The notes under the pieces are model-generated. The model saw nothing but the letters and a program-made list of their open reading frames with translations, ran no database searches and was not told where the DNA came from. Source: Rachycentron canadum (lineage: Eukaryota > Chordata > Actinopteri > Carangiformes > Rachycentridae). From it: 64,000 nt of DNA. The stretch is taken from contig CM076653.1 in NCBI GenBank assembly GCA_038496675.1, positions 25,105,578 through 25,169,577 of the forward strand, in the 5' to 3' direction. The translations under genes and the position numbers were made by a program. Each line of letters begins with the position of its first letter. Within the stretch, counting starts at the first letter, position 1. Of this stretch, positions 1 to 12,291 are shown one piece after another.

Positions 1-889
1 CTGTCTGGATTTAATGTCTGCAATTATTTCTTGTAAACAAAAATTTCCTACACAAACATGAACTACAGACTCGTATTTGGCACCCTAACTGACCTCAGCC
101 TCTCGCATGCAACCCCCTGACAAGCTGAGCCAACTCCATTCGACTGTGCATCCTAATCAAACTGCCTGTAGCGTCCCAACTCACTGGAAAAGAAAGAAAA
201 AAAAAAAAAAAACTGGTGTCTATCAAGTCGGCTAAACCACATACCCTGTAGCAGCTTCACCGCTCTGCTGCCTGTCAATTCCACTAACACAAAGGCAGCC
301 AATTGCTGTCTCCACAACCTGCAGCCTTTCAATTCCACTAACCCATATATAGGATCACATGAAGGGAGGGGAACAGGAGAGGAGCATTTCACTGAGTACC
401 TCAGCTCACTGTGGCTTTTTTTTTTTTTAAATCGCTTGCTCCTTCTCCTTCACAATTTATTGTTCCCGTTGAGATGTGTGTGCTCTTTCTTTCTCTTGTT
501 CTTTCTACATTTGGCATCAATGAAAAGTAGACAAAGAGCAGATAATTTTACCCTTTTTAAAAAGTAATATGATATTCTGCAAAGGATGTTAAAAGTACTG
601 CATTTTGTAAAAGCCTAATCTTTTCGCTGCCATGGGATTCTTTCACAATGACGGGGAAATCAAACAGTCATACCATTTCAAATTTCACTTCAAAACAAAC
701 AAAAAAAAGCTGTTCACACAAATCTGCACCTCCCACCACAAAAACTCACCCTCCATTTTAATACAGTCTCTACCTTTAAGTTTTAGTGAGACAAATCTGT
801 ATTTAGCTCCAAAGGCCATGACTTATAGGCAAATACACATTTTAAAACCCTCGAGAACTATGGGAGGAATATTGACAGATTCTGAAAAC

Positions 890-1180
890 TGAAAAAAAGC
901 TTTTAAAGCTTGAAAACCAATGTTTGAAAGCTTGAAATCTAATATAGAAAAGGTTTTGCAAGATTGAAACTAAGTTTTGAAGGCTTGCATAATGTTTTGA
1001 TGGGCTGAAAAAAAAAATTAAATCCCTGAAAACATTATTTTGTCTCTGAGTTTTCTGTCTCCATAACTTCAGCACTTCTCTTTACAGTGATTCTCCAATA
1101 GGTTTTCAAAGGTTCAAATTTGTCAGTTTTCTTTTTTTCATGTTTGAAACCTTGTAAATAGTGATCTGAAAACTGATGAG
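890..1180. repeat. Degenerate minisatellite-like tract
   Basis: Variants of the words GCTTGAAA, GTTTGAAA and GTTTTGAAGG recur every 15-35 bases over roughly 290 bases. They suggest an old tandem repeat that has drifted. Unit boundaries are not sharp, so the ends are approximate. Confidence 0.4.
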
Positions 1181-2480
1181 AATATGTTGGGGGAAAAAGT
1201 TATTCAAACATTAAAACTTGAGTTTCAAAAGGGGAAATCTTTATTTTTAACTTTTGCAGATGTACATTTTAACTCACATTGCATACTTTTTTCAGAGTTG
1301 AGTTTCAGCCCTTATTTTTTTCTATGCCAGTTATTTATATATATTTATATAGATTCAGTTTCCTTCCATAGCGAACATTGTTTCAGTTCAATATTTATCT
1401 GTAATATTAAATATTCAGGATTACATAAGCAGCAATCAAAGTTGTAAGTTGAGTAAGTTCAGTTTCACACTCCAAACTCTTATCTGCTTCATGGTTTGAG
1501 TGGTGCACAGAAACCCATGACACCTTTTTAAATTAGCCACACCAACTTCAAACTAGTAAGAAAAGTTAGAACAAAAACTCATTTCTTCTTATATGAAATA
1601 AACAAAACTGTTTAAACTTTAACAGAATTAATTAAAAAAGTAGGTCTTCATGGCTTTAAGAGACAAATCACACTGAACTTGGTATTCAGATGCATAACTT
1701 GTAAAAGATTTAAAAGGACCTGTTTTAAGCCACAGCTAAGCTAGTCTAATGCAAACTGATGGAGCAACAGCTCGTGTAAATCTCCCACATTAATGAAAGA
1801 AAGAAATGTGCATGACAGCAAATGCCACAAACAGCAGACAAAGTGTTGATCGTTGACTCAAAAGCTAATTACTTAGACCACACAATAGTCTTGTCGGGCT
1901 GAATAGTATTTAAGTATGTCTGGTGACTCCACAGCTAAGCAGACAAGGAGCAGCCTCCCACTTAGGCCTGACATTTTAGAGGATTATCAGTGAAGTAAGG
2001 TAGTGCCACCTATGCCGCTGGTGCACAGAGGGGGAGCCAAGAAGTCGTTTAAATCTGCTTTAAATAGAAACTGTCCAGTATTAGTGCAGGGACAGAGCCG
2101 TGATCACTGAACTGAGCAACTTATCAGCAGAGGGAGATCACACTGAAACCACCCCTGAGCTCTGTGCTCTTTCAGTGCCTCCACAGATGTTGTGGGAAGG
2201 TCATATTCAAATGCATAGACTTGGAATCAAAGGTTTACAAACCACAACCAAGACCTTAAATCAATCACTCCAAACCATACAGAGCACTATTTTACCACAG
2301 CGTGGCATGTAAGCTACTAACAATGCATCCCACAATGAATGGCTTTTTATATGTGCAAAAACTGCCATTGTGGGACTCATGCCTGTCAATGATGATGCAA
2401 AATGACAATAATCGTACAAAATCTCCACTTAAGTTACTGCTAGGTAGGTGTTTATTATGTAGGAAGTGGTAATGAGTTAA

Positions 2481-2526
2481 GGAGAGGAGAGGAGAGGAGA
2501 GGAGAGGAGAGGAAAAGAAAAGAAAA
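2481..2526. repeat. (GGAGA)n purine microsatellite
   Basis: About seven GGAGA units are followed by AAAAG units, giving a pure purine strand that could be length-variable. The minus-strand reading of this tract creates an artefactual Ser/Leu/Pro open frame. Confidence 0.9.
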
Positions 2527-3742
2527 CAGTGTTTGTGTGAACTGACACTGAGAGAAACAACTTCAGTTCCTGTAAAAACAGACAACCTGATACTCCATGT
2601 GGATCAGCTAGTGTCCTATGAGGCAGCCTCTGAACAAAAATACCAATCTGGATGACAACAATGTCAACAAATACAGCACTGAAAGTGAATGGAAAAAAAA
2701 GAGGACAATTAAATGCTTTCGAGGGCAAAAAGTCAATCTCAACTAAAAAGACACGGTTCCCTCCTCTCCTTCCAGCATCCACCTGCTCTGCTACCCTTTC
2801 TGGGCTACCACCCAGCCAGCCGTCAAAGCCCACCTGATCATCTCCTCATATCCGGGCAGCTCTTGTGAGCACATGGTGCTTTGGCCTGCCGTGGACGCAC
2901 TTCCCGGTGCAGCTGCCACCTGCCCAGTCGCGTGGTGTTTTGCATCAATCTCACTGTGGCTGGAGCCAAGTGGCCAGTCCAGTGTGTCTAAACATGACAT
3001 GCTTATAAATGCATGCCCTGGAGTCTGCATGTGTGTCCTTGTTTCTGTCTGTATGCATTCATTTATATGTGTGATATAAGCTGCTGCTGCCGCAGGGACC
3101 CACACAGTGCAGACAGGCCGTCACTCAAACAAAGATGGGCATGTGGAGAAATGGGAACAGACATCCAGAAATCAAACATGAGGATGTGCTTTCACACTCA
3201 ATCCAAGGCGAGATGGCTACAGACACACCAAATGAACCTAAACCCTAACTGTCATGGCATATAAACCTCGACCTCTGTGTTAATTCTTATTCCCTCCTCC
3301 ATTCTTAACAGGTGAAGCAAGGAGGTGATTAATCTGACCTCAGGCCCCTGGGGGGGTTCTGCTAAATGTCACTGCCTGTGTATGTGGCTTTTAAGTGTTA
3401 GCGGTTTAGTGTTCAGCCACCTCTCCTGCTTATAGTGTTGATGTCTGAAAGGTCCAGACTCAAAGACTAGACCGTGTTACTTCAGCTGGGTCTGTGGAAA
3501 GTAAAAAAATCGTAGTTAACTTCATTTTTTTTCACCTAGCAGCTCCTTGATACTCCACATCGATGTGTGGTTTGAATTTTTTTCACTCCTGATGACTTCC
3601 AGATACACGAGCAAAACGCTAGTGTTACGTTGAGGCCGATTCTGTGTATTTTCAAACATAAAAGAGTATATGAGTGTTTTCACCAGTCTCCTGAGGGCTA
3701 ATCAGCAAGGTACTGACAGGGCGTTTGCTGTCGACACCATGT

Positions 3743-3789
3743 GAGAAGAGAAGAGAAGAGAAGAGAGGAGAAGAGAGGAGAAGAGAGGG
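3743..3789. repeat. (GAAGA/GAGGA)n purine microsatellite
   Basis: Imperfect five-base purine units (AAGAG and GAGGA) repeat over about 47 bases. It is similar in composition to the tract at 2,481 but is a separate array. Confidence 0.85.
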
Positions 3790-6700
3790 GTGCAGGCTGC
3801 TGGCTGGGTGTGACAGTCAAGAGAGGAGGACAAAGCGACGTTCCAGCCACGTTAGGCCAAGTGGAGACGGCAGAAACAAAAAGCCTTGTTTTAAGTGATT
3901 AGCCATGCTTCAGCCACAGCACTTTGAAGAGAGGCTCAACATTCTCTGGGTGGAAAATACCATTTTGAAAAACTCTACATTTCCATTCTGTCCCTCTGTC
4001 TCTGTGGTTTGAAGTAAGACTCATCAGACGTCAAGTTCACATCTGGAGAAATTGCACGGATAAATATTTAAGAGGCTTATCATATAGAGAATCTACGGTC
4101 CATACTTGCTAATCAAAGCAAACACCACAGATAGTAAGGTGATAATACCATTACAAAACATGTATTTAAATTTCACTGCAATCTGTTTTTAGAAAGTTCA
4201 ATGCTATGGTGGGAGCTAGAGCGCGAAACATCGTAGGGAGTGGCACTGCTTACTGGACCTGAGCCAAATGGTAGGGGACAGTGTTTGAGGTGAGAATACC
4301 AGGGGGAACAGAGAGAGGGAAAGCTGCCAAGACTGGCTGTAAGAAAGCTAATTAAACTATTGGCCCATTGTGAAGGAGGTGAAGGCTGAAGAATAGGCAC
4401 CAGCTCGCCCCCGGAAGCACCTCTGCAGCTTCAGGAGCAACTGCACGCACTGAGGCAAATTTTCCAGGCCAGCGATGGCCTTTCGATCATACCCCTCTGT
4501 CTCTCTGCTGATCACTGGCCCTCTCCCTCTCTCTCCTTCTCTCTCTCTCCCTTTCTGTGGATTCAGAACAAGCCTTTACCGAGAAAAAGTAATTCCAGGA
4601 ATGCCTCTGCAGCTTCAATCACTGTGCCCTGTGTGAGCTGTGATGAGTTCCTCATGTGTGCAGACGTTAAAAAAAGGAGAGCACAATGCACTAGCACTAT
4701 AAATTCTGCACAAAATCGGTGGCCATGTTTACAGTGCACTGACAACAGTGGTGCCGTTTGTAGCCAGCATCTGTGCATTTACACTCTGGTTTATTGGACT
4801 ATGAAAATGGGAGCGTCTACCCCCGACTTTGACTGCAGCAGCTGTTTTGCTTTGAAGAAGTGACACAGGAGGCTCGAGATGAAATGATTTGATGAGTTGG
4901 CAACATCTTTTATTTATCTTGCTAAATAATGCTGAAATATATGTACTAAGAAGCAAAATACTGTTATTTCCAACTTTCAACATTCAGAAATGTTAAAAGA
5001 AAATCTACAGGTAGGAGCTCAGCACATTTGTCAGACTTTTCTGCACAACATGAAATTCAACATGAAGAAAATCCCTCTAAAAACACAGAGGATGGTCCCT
5101 TTGGGCTCTGCGAAGCATTGGTCCCTTTACACTCCATTTCGCTGAGAAATCCTCTATTTCTGCTGCTGAGGACAATTTATGAGATCCAAGAAAAATTCAG
5201 AGAAATCTGCAGAATAGGGACATTCTGCTGGCAGACGTAGAAGGTCGGCGCTGGAAGACAGTGAGCAAGGGGTTCATTTGTTATATATGGCTGCTGGCCA
5301 GAAGAATAAGGGCCATACACACTAATGTGGACTCTGACTGCACATCCAAATGTCTCTAAAATTCTTTTTCTTTAACGCAGTTGAAGTGATCTGAAACTGG
5401 GCATGACTCCTCAATTAAAAGGAAAGACATTACTTGCAGTTTATCATTGGTTGATATTTCTTTTTTAATTTAATGCATATGCCAAACAATATATTACTGT
5501 GCATTAAAATGCCTATTATCTCCACATTTACATATTCCTAAAATCAACCAAATGATTCCCTTCAGAGTAAAATCTGAAGCTGAAATCTTGCAGATGAGCT
5601 CAATGATGGGCATTAATGCTGCAGCAACATTTCTTAGATATTCCATGCCAGTAGCAAACTCTCTGATCAGCTGTTTATGCAGGGTGTAACCCTGAACATT
5701 AACAAAGCCAACATAAGAGCATGCAGAGCCCTCAGACATATCTGCACCCTGCTGTGCCCCAGTTGTGATTCTGCCCCAGTTGGTCATCCTTGCTGAGAGA
5801 AGACCCCACAGGCTACTTCCATCTCCTCCTCATATATTCAGCCACTGTTGTGGGACCCATGCATGGGAAACTAGAGGTTATGGAGCCACATATGGCTGCA
5901 AGCTCAGACTCACTGAGAATTTAGAGTAGAGACTGGGAAGGCTACAGCTGTGGAGCAATTTGGCTTTAACTTTAAGACAAGATTTGATGTTTTTTCAGTG
6001 CTGCACTCGCATCGTTTTCAACTGAAGTTTCTACTTACCATGTAATGATAAATCTCCAACTTGATCTATGACATATATGACATATCTTTACTTCAGCCTT
6101 TCTTACCAATTTATCTGTAGGGATCTTTTTTTCATTTTACAACTTCAACTTCATCTGAGATGACCCAGTTCTCTAAGTACCTAGAATTCCCTTTGAGTGC
6201 CGACAACCATAGACATCAAACACCAAATGAAATGCCAACAATCAAATATGTAGCATATCGTATCATCCAAGTCATAGAAATTTGACTAGTATGCTATTTA
6301 TCTTCCAAAGCCAATCATTTCAAATTACACTTGTTTTACATGTGCTACGGTTTTAAAGAACAGAACTCATTTTGTTCATGTATTAAGAGATGCTGCGCTT
6401 TGATACAATTTCAGTAGCTGAGCAAAATATTGTGTTCTTTTCTCAAAATGTATGTCTCAAAAGCCAAAAGTGTTTTTGTGAGCGCAAATGAATCAGAACT
6501 CCCTTTGCCACACCTCAGCTTAAAAGAGGGATCATTTTCCACAGGCCATAAATACACCTCAAATACACTTTCATGGTGGCACCTTGTGAAAGGTTTTAGC
6601 TGCTTTCAAAGACCAGTAAGATTTAGTAAAAGGTCAAAAAATAATCCAATCCTTTCATGAGGTGTCTACTTGCAGCTTTTTTTTTTTTACTCCTTTATAA

Positions 6701-8104
6701 GTACTGCACTTTTGTATAATAATATCTTCCATGAAGACACAAACTTGTGTCTGTAGAGGTCTTGAAAGGGGAAATGAATTGTCGAGAGCGAGGAAAACAT
6801 TGTAACTCTGTAATCCTCTGTAGGGTGTTTAAATTTCTAATTTGCATTTAAGCACATTCATGTAATTTCTGCACAACCCTGCACAATCAACCCATGGTGT
6901 TTGAGATGAGATGAGTTTTGGAGCATTTTTCAAGCATAACAATATACTGACAGCATTTAAGTAGCCATTCTCCTACCAATATTCACTTTGGGACTTTTAC
7001 AGCCTCATTACACAGCCAAAGTAAAATGAGTTAAGGGTCTTAATCAGGGATCAAGTAGTTTTAGACCTCTCACTGAGATGATTAAAGGTAGAAATACCGA
7101 GGGACACCTGGCATTAGACTGGAGTGGGGGGCTGAGTGGCTTTTTATGAGGCTTCTTTCTCTAATATCCTCCTTCCACTATGCCATTGCCTTTCGTATAG
7201 GTAGAGTCCCTGCTGGCATATTTTAAATTTTCTCAGCATGCGTCTTTCTAGTTTATGTTCAGCAACATTTTCAGAGAGAACCATTCTTCCTCTAATTATA
7301 AAATCTAATTATGTTGAAATTGGACTGTTATTGTTATGTCCAACAAGTTCTATGAAATTGCAATTTCATGGTGAATGTTGATTGAATCTGTATTTTTCAT
7401 ACGCACAAGAATCATTCATACTGTTTAATTGTTTATATCCTGTGTATTTGCCATTGTTGCAAATGATGTGCATGCGTCGTTTCTGTACATAATGACTTGT
7501 CATTAATGGCACATCAATACACACTCAGTCAACCATAACGCTGCAGTTTCATTTAGCTGACAAATGAAAAAGCAATAACTTAAAAAAGTTTGACCAGGTA
7601 TTGATAAATATCTTCATGGCCTTAATTATCAGACACAACACTGACAGAACAATGTCCAATAACTTCCCAGGGGTTTTCTCTTGGCATTGATTGCTCGAGG
7701 AACTCTGAAAGCATGTCTTGTAGAGCACGTCTAAACATCACATTGATTTGCTTCAACATATATACAAGGCTCAAGGATGAATCTATGAAGAAAATATGGT
7801 TCAATAGCTGTAGATTTAAAATGGCTGAACAGCACATCACTAAAAATACCTTTATTGTGGTACACATGACAGCAAAAGGACTTTTTGTCAGAATCTCTCT
7901 AACAAGCTTTTTTGAGAAGACAACTGCTAAAGCGGTGAAAACAAGCACTGACTGGATCTCGCCAGCTGCCATCATGGCTAATGTGAGCCTCCACTTTAAT
8001 AACGCCGCAGACAAGAGGGATGCAGGGGAGAGTGATAGAATCCCATCGTGATGTCTGGAGACTGAGATGTTTCCATCATGATGTCCTCTGACAACATAAT
8101 TATG

Positions 8105-8420
8105 CATTGTATCTCACTTCGCACGGCTCGCCAAACCACATCAGCTGCAGCTCCGCGTCCGGCATCCCAGCAGCAGTGGAGCTGAGGGAGGGAGCGGAGG
8201 GAGGGGGAGAGGGTGGAGGAGATGAAGCGCGGAGCCTGAAGCTAAGCACATGCAATGCAAAGGCAGTAGATTGGAGACCAGGCGCAGAGGGAACTGAATA
8301 GGGATGTCGGAGGAGCGCCAGTGGTCTTTCACTTTGCATCAACGTCAGATTAAGGGCACTGGAGTGAGGAGCAGCAACCAAGCCACCGAGAGGCAAGGGT
8401 GGCAAAAGAGTGTGGGGAGC
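8105..8420. promoter_or_regulatory. CpG- and GC-rich patch, possible promoter
   Basis: Against an AT-rich background this stretch has clustered CpG dinucleotides (for example within 8,118-8,165, near 8,226 and at 8,280-8,320) and a long purine-rich run, GGGAGGGAGCGGAGGGAGG, near 8,190. Such isolated CpG patches in large fish introns can mark an alternative promoter or a separate first exon. No splice donor with a convincing coding exon could be assigned on either strand, so the role is inferred. Confidence 0.3.
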
Positions 8421-9357
8421 AAGAGAGGAGAGTGTTAATCCTGAAGCCAGCGCTGCCACTGCACATAACTGGAAGGCCTTTTACAGGACTGGAAACATGA
8501 TGAAAGATGATGAAGAGAAATCGCCTACACAACAAGGGATTAGGCCTGTACTAACAACCATTACTATTAAGTGATCTTGTGTTTTCAAAGACACACATTA
8601 TTGTGAGTTTAAGCAGATGATACAGGTCTGCAGTTCAGGTCAGGGACTTCAGTTAATGTTCACACCAATATAGGAATGGGGGAAAATATCCTCTCAGTGA
8701 CTTTGACAATGGATTGATTGTTTGAGCATTTCTGAGATTGCTGATCTTCTGGTATTTTCACACATAATGGTTCACTCAGTGGTGCAAAAAAAAAAAAAAA
8801 AAACAACTTCCAGAGTGCAGCAGCTCTGTGGATGTTAACATCTTGTTGATGAGAGAAGTCAGAGGACAATAGCCAGACTGGTTCGAGCTAACAGAAATGC
8901 TGCAGTAACTCAGATAACCAAATTTTCGAACAATGAAAATACATCAAAATGCAACTGAATGCTCTGCAGACACCACCTTAAAAACTGGCAAATATATTTC
9001 ACTGCTCATAAATGTATTTTCACATGTTCTTTCGCACTGCATTTTGTCGAAAAGATTAATGGAAACTTATTATAGAAAGACAATTCAGTGACGCTATCTG
9101 TTTTCAGCAAACGGTTAAATATTACAGAGATAATATCCACAATATAAGGGTGTGACGGTGTAGAGGATGAGACACTCTCGCATGGATAGTCATGTGTCTC
9201 CCGCTGCACCAAACCATGTCACCTGTGTTTCTCAGGTTTTTCCAATAGTTTGTCTTAAAGAAAAAGGAATCACCGAGAAAAGCAAGTAGACTCTAAAATG
9301 CCAAATGAAACACACCAATCTTGAAAAATGGTACATTTACTGCTTCATTCTTCCCAG

Positions 9358-9491
9358 ATGAGACAGCTGGGCTTTGCCACACCAGAGACAGCGAATTACC
9401 CCTATGATCCATTTGGCCACTTCTCCGAGGTCATTGTTGTGGAAGTGCAGGTGCCCCCATTAGTCCTGCCGCAGCCAATTGGGGATGCTAG
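9358..9491 (+). other. Exon-like open segment, uncertain
   Basis: A good acceptor (pyrimidine tract ending TTCTTCCCAG) is followed by ATGAGACAGCTGGGC. The frame stays open for 44 codons and runs into a donor of the form GCTAG|GTAAAA. The predicted peptide (start MRQLGFATPETANYPYDPFG, then a Val/Pro-rich run) is not recognised. The block is GC-richer than its surroundings and followed by homeodomain-type TAAT and TTAAT words. It may be a conserved non-coding element or a lncRNA exon; a 134-base open frame is also expected by chance. Confidence 0.2.
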
Positions 9492-9955
9492 GTAAAAGGG
9501 GTGGGGGGGCTCAAAAGTGGCTCCTTAAATCTCCACCTCCATTAATCACACTTTGCACGCCCACGGCCCACCGAGCAGTGTGACAGAGACAGCACTGAGA
9601 ATGATTAATACTTAATGCAGCGTTTAAGAGAATGATTTATGCCATCTGTTAGTGGATGACATGCTGCAGAAGTTGGCTTCACCACTCACACACACTTGTC
9701 AGCAAGGATTAGGAGAATGATACATAACTTAATCTCAGGAGCAGCAGGTCACCTCCAAGATTAGGGTGATTTTAGACCATGAACACAAAGGGGAGAAGTG
9801 GGTGTGAGGGGAGCATACGGGAGGGTGGATGTGCATAACCCCATCTTCAAATTAATTGGAGCTGGCCACAATACTCCACAATTAAGCAGGCAATGAGTTC
9901 ATCTGGTTTTAACCCCTAACATGGAGTGGCTTGCTGGTAGGTCATTACAAACTGA

Positions 9956-10290
9956 ATCCATCCATCCATTTTCTGCCACATACAGCTGGGGACAATGGTT
10001 GACCATGTCCATTATCTCTAGTTCCTCATGAGGAATCTTGATGCATTCCTACAACCGATAGGACAGAAAGTCCCTTAAGCCTGTGCAGGGACTGGCCCAA
10101 CGTCTCCAGCTGTGCATGCCCTAACAATCGCAGTATCCTAAATCAGCTGTCTAAACCACGCCAACCAGCCTCTGACACTCTTTAATGAGTAGGAGCAGCG
10201 CTTCTATTCCAAGCTTCTTCTATTTCTGAGCCAGCCTAAAGGGAAAATAATTTCAGCTTCTTGTATCCATGATCTCAATCTGGATTTAAT
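9956..10290. mobile_element. Decayed teleost non-LTR retrotransposon fragment
   Basis: The segment opens with the characteristic AATCCATCCATCCATTTTCT end. It then contains recognisable but decayed words of a common fish LINE (Rex/RTE-like, by memory), including CAGCCTCTGACACTC, AGGAGCAGCGCTTCTATTCC, and TTTCAGCTTCTTGTATCCATG followed by ATCTCAATCT. Order and spacing agree with that family; substitutions and gaps are numerous, so it is an old 5'-truncated copy with no coding capacity. The exact family name is not certain. Confidence 0.7.
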
Positions 10291-12254
10291 TTGATGAAAG
10301 AGGTTAACAGCAGTCCTATCATATATAACTACAGTTCAGCAACATATGTCAACTAGTGATAGCACCATCATTATCACCGTCATGTATTTCACGTGACAAG
10401 GTCGTGTCATGCTTTAATTACATTTCCCTCAGTAACTGTGTTTGGATTCTTTCTTGCGCCTGTGATATATAGAGCAATGGCGGGCAATGCACGTTACTCA
10501 CTGTGACAGACAATGTGATCACAGGGAGCAGAAGAGATGACAGCTAATACATGCCACTCTTTTCTTCAGTTCCACAATCTTGTCCACAACGAAAAACCTG
10601 TTGGAAGCATAAAAAACTTATAGGAAAGAACATGCAACCTGGCCAAACTGACCAATTACAGCCTCTGTAGTTGTCTGCTCCAGATGTAGGCACAGCTTCT
10701 ACTGCAACAGCATTAGTTTACCTAAATTTCAGCTACTAATGGGGAAATAAAAGATAAAACTTGATGTTATTGGTTATTGAAAGGCAAAGAGCACTAAACG
10801 CAGGCTACATGCCAACAAGTATCATCTAATCTCAAGACTTGATTGCAAATGAGAAGCGTTATCTCTGCCTGCCTACCCTCACTCCCTTCCTCTATTCCCT
10901 CTGCAATATTTACATATTCAAACAAACTGTCAAAGCCCCAAAACAAACAATTTGTTATCCACCAGAGTTTGCATGGTTAAAAATACTCTGCATCTAATCT
11001 ACATAAAAAGTATCTGTCTTTCATCACAGATTACTGGCTTTTCCTGCTCTGCTCTCTCCCTCTCCTCTGTTCTTCACAGAGCTATCAGATGACAAGGTGA
11101 ACACAAGGGTAATCAGTTTGGTCACTGCTTTGAATCTTTCTCTTCTGGAAGGTTACACTCTCGTTTTTCCGTTTGATGTTGCTGCTGAGAGTTAATCGAC
11201 AAAAATCAGTCCTTCAACAACACTCCGATCTTGATTTCACCCAATAAACTGACACTTCACTTCACATTTATGTTAACAAAAAAAAAACAAAAAAACAACC
11301 ACAGTTTCATAATCAAGATCAAAAAGAACACCAATTACTGTATTCAAATGCAGAGAAAATGTGTCCTTGGGTATTTCTGTTCTTAACCCAACCAGAGCCC
11401 TTTAGGGACCAGAGAGGGGATGTTTGTCAGTCATGGGCAAGCACAAGCTTGCCTATCAGCAGTTCAACTGCAGTGATGTCCAAGAGCGTGGGAGCAAAAC
11501 ATGGAGGAGTCAAGATTGACACTTCGATAAAAATGCAACAAACAATCCAACATGACACAAAAACATCCACCACGACTTCACCTTCTTAACATATTTATCA
11601 TGCAGAGCTGTTGCTTTTAAAAATATTCCAACAAATTACGGATTCAGTTTTTAAAGGAGAGATAGAAAATGCAAAGTGAGGCGTTTAATAAGCAAAAAAA
11701 CTGTGTGTGATTCGTTGGAACAAGATACTTGAGCCAATTATTTTAGAGAATTGAAATTGCTACCCTGTGCACCTTAGGTTGTTAGCCAGATTGTGGAGCT
11801 GTCTGAATTTAAATGCATTATGACTATTTATAAGTGCAAAAGACTTATTTTCCCTTGACCTATTTAACTTTGCATTCGGTTGCACCTTTGCTCTTTCTGT
11901 TGCAAGTGCCTCCTGTCTGTCTGCAAATAGAAGAGAATAACAAGGGACTTGGAGCAGTGAGCAGTACGATTTTCACGAGAGAGAAATCACACCACAGGAA
12001 CAAACAGCAGGATCCATTTTACACAAACAGAGCAGTGTCAAACATTGGTAATCTCAGTTGTTTCATTTTTCCAACCGTAAGCACAAGTCATGTCTCATTA
12101 ATATCTAATCACGTGCTAAAGTTTTTTTTTTGTTTGTTTTTTTTGCCATCTCAGTGGAGACTGAGATTTGATCAAGGTAAAACTCCACCTTTGGAGTATG
12201 TGACATGTCTTCCTATATGAACTCTAATGATGTGTTGTCCTACAGTCTGAAGCC

Positions 12255-12291
12255 AACTCACTCACTCACTCACTCATGATTGATTGATTGA
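12255..12291. repeat. Compound (ACTC)n-(TGAT)n microsatellite
   Basis: About five ACTC units pass directly into four TGAT units. The TGAT/GATT word is also the tail found on the repeat at 26,885-26,975, so this may be the remnant tail of a retroelement. Confidence 0.8.

Larger units (their letters stand above)
1..9355. other. Gene-poor DNA, no supported coding exon
   Basis: No open frame here combines domain-like content with usable splice sites. The stretch is AT-rich and holds short purine microsatellites (2,481-2,526 and 3,743-3,789), a degenerate AAGCTTGAAA-type minisatellite around 890-1,180 and one CpG-rich patch at about 8,105-8,420. It is probably intron or intergenic DNA of the minus-strand gene whose first coding exon is at 34,164-34,233; that assignment is inference, because no second exon was found. 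Confidence 0.6.

Noticed and set aside
5494..5787. A 97-codon minus-strand frame that looks protein-like
   Set aside because: I looked for a transposon or Ig-type match and saw none. No acceptor or donor pair makes it a second exon for the signal-peptide gene.
7622..8107. A 161-codon minus-strand open frame with hydrophobic stretches
   Set aside because: No recognisable domain, no matching splice sites and a length attainable by chance in 64 kb. It overlaps a mirrored open frame on the other strand.
8100..8459. A 119-codon minus-strand Pro/Ser/Leu-rich frame over the CpG patch
   Set aside because: Its composition is explained by purine-rich low-complexity DNA on the opposite strand; no domain or splice support.
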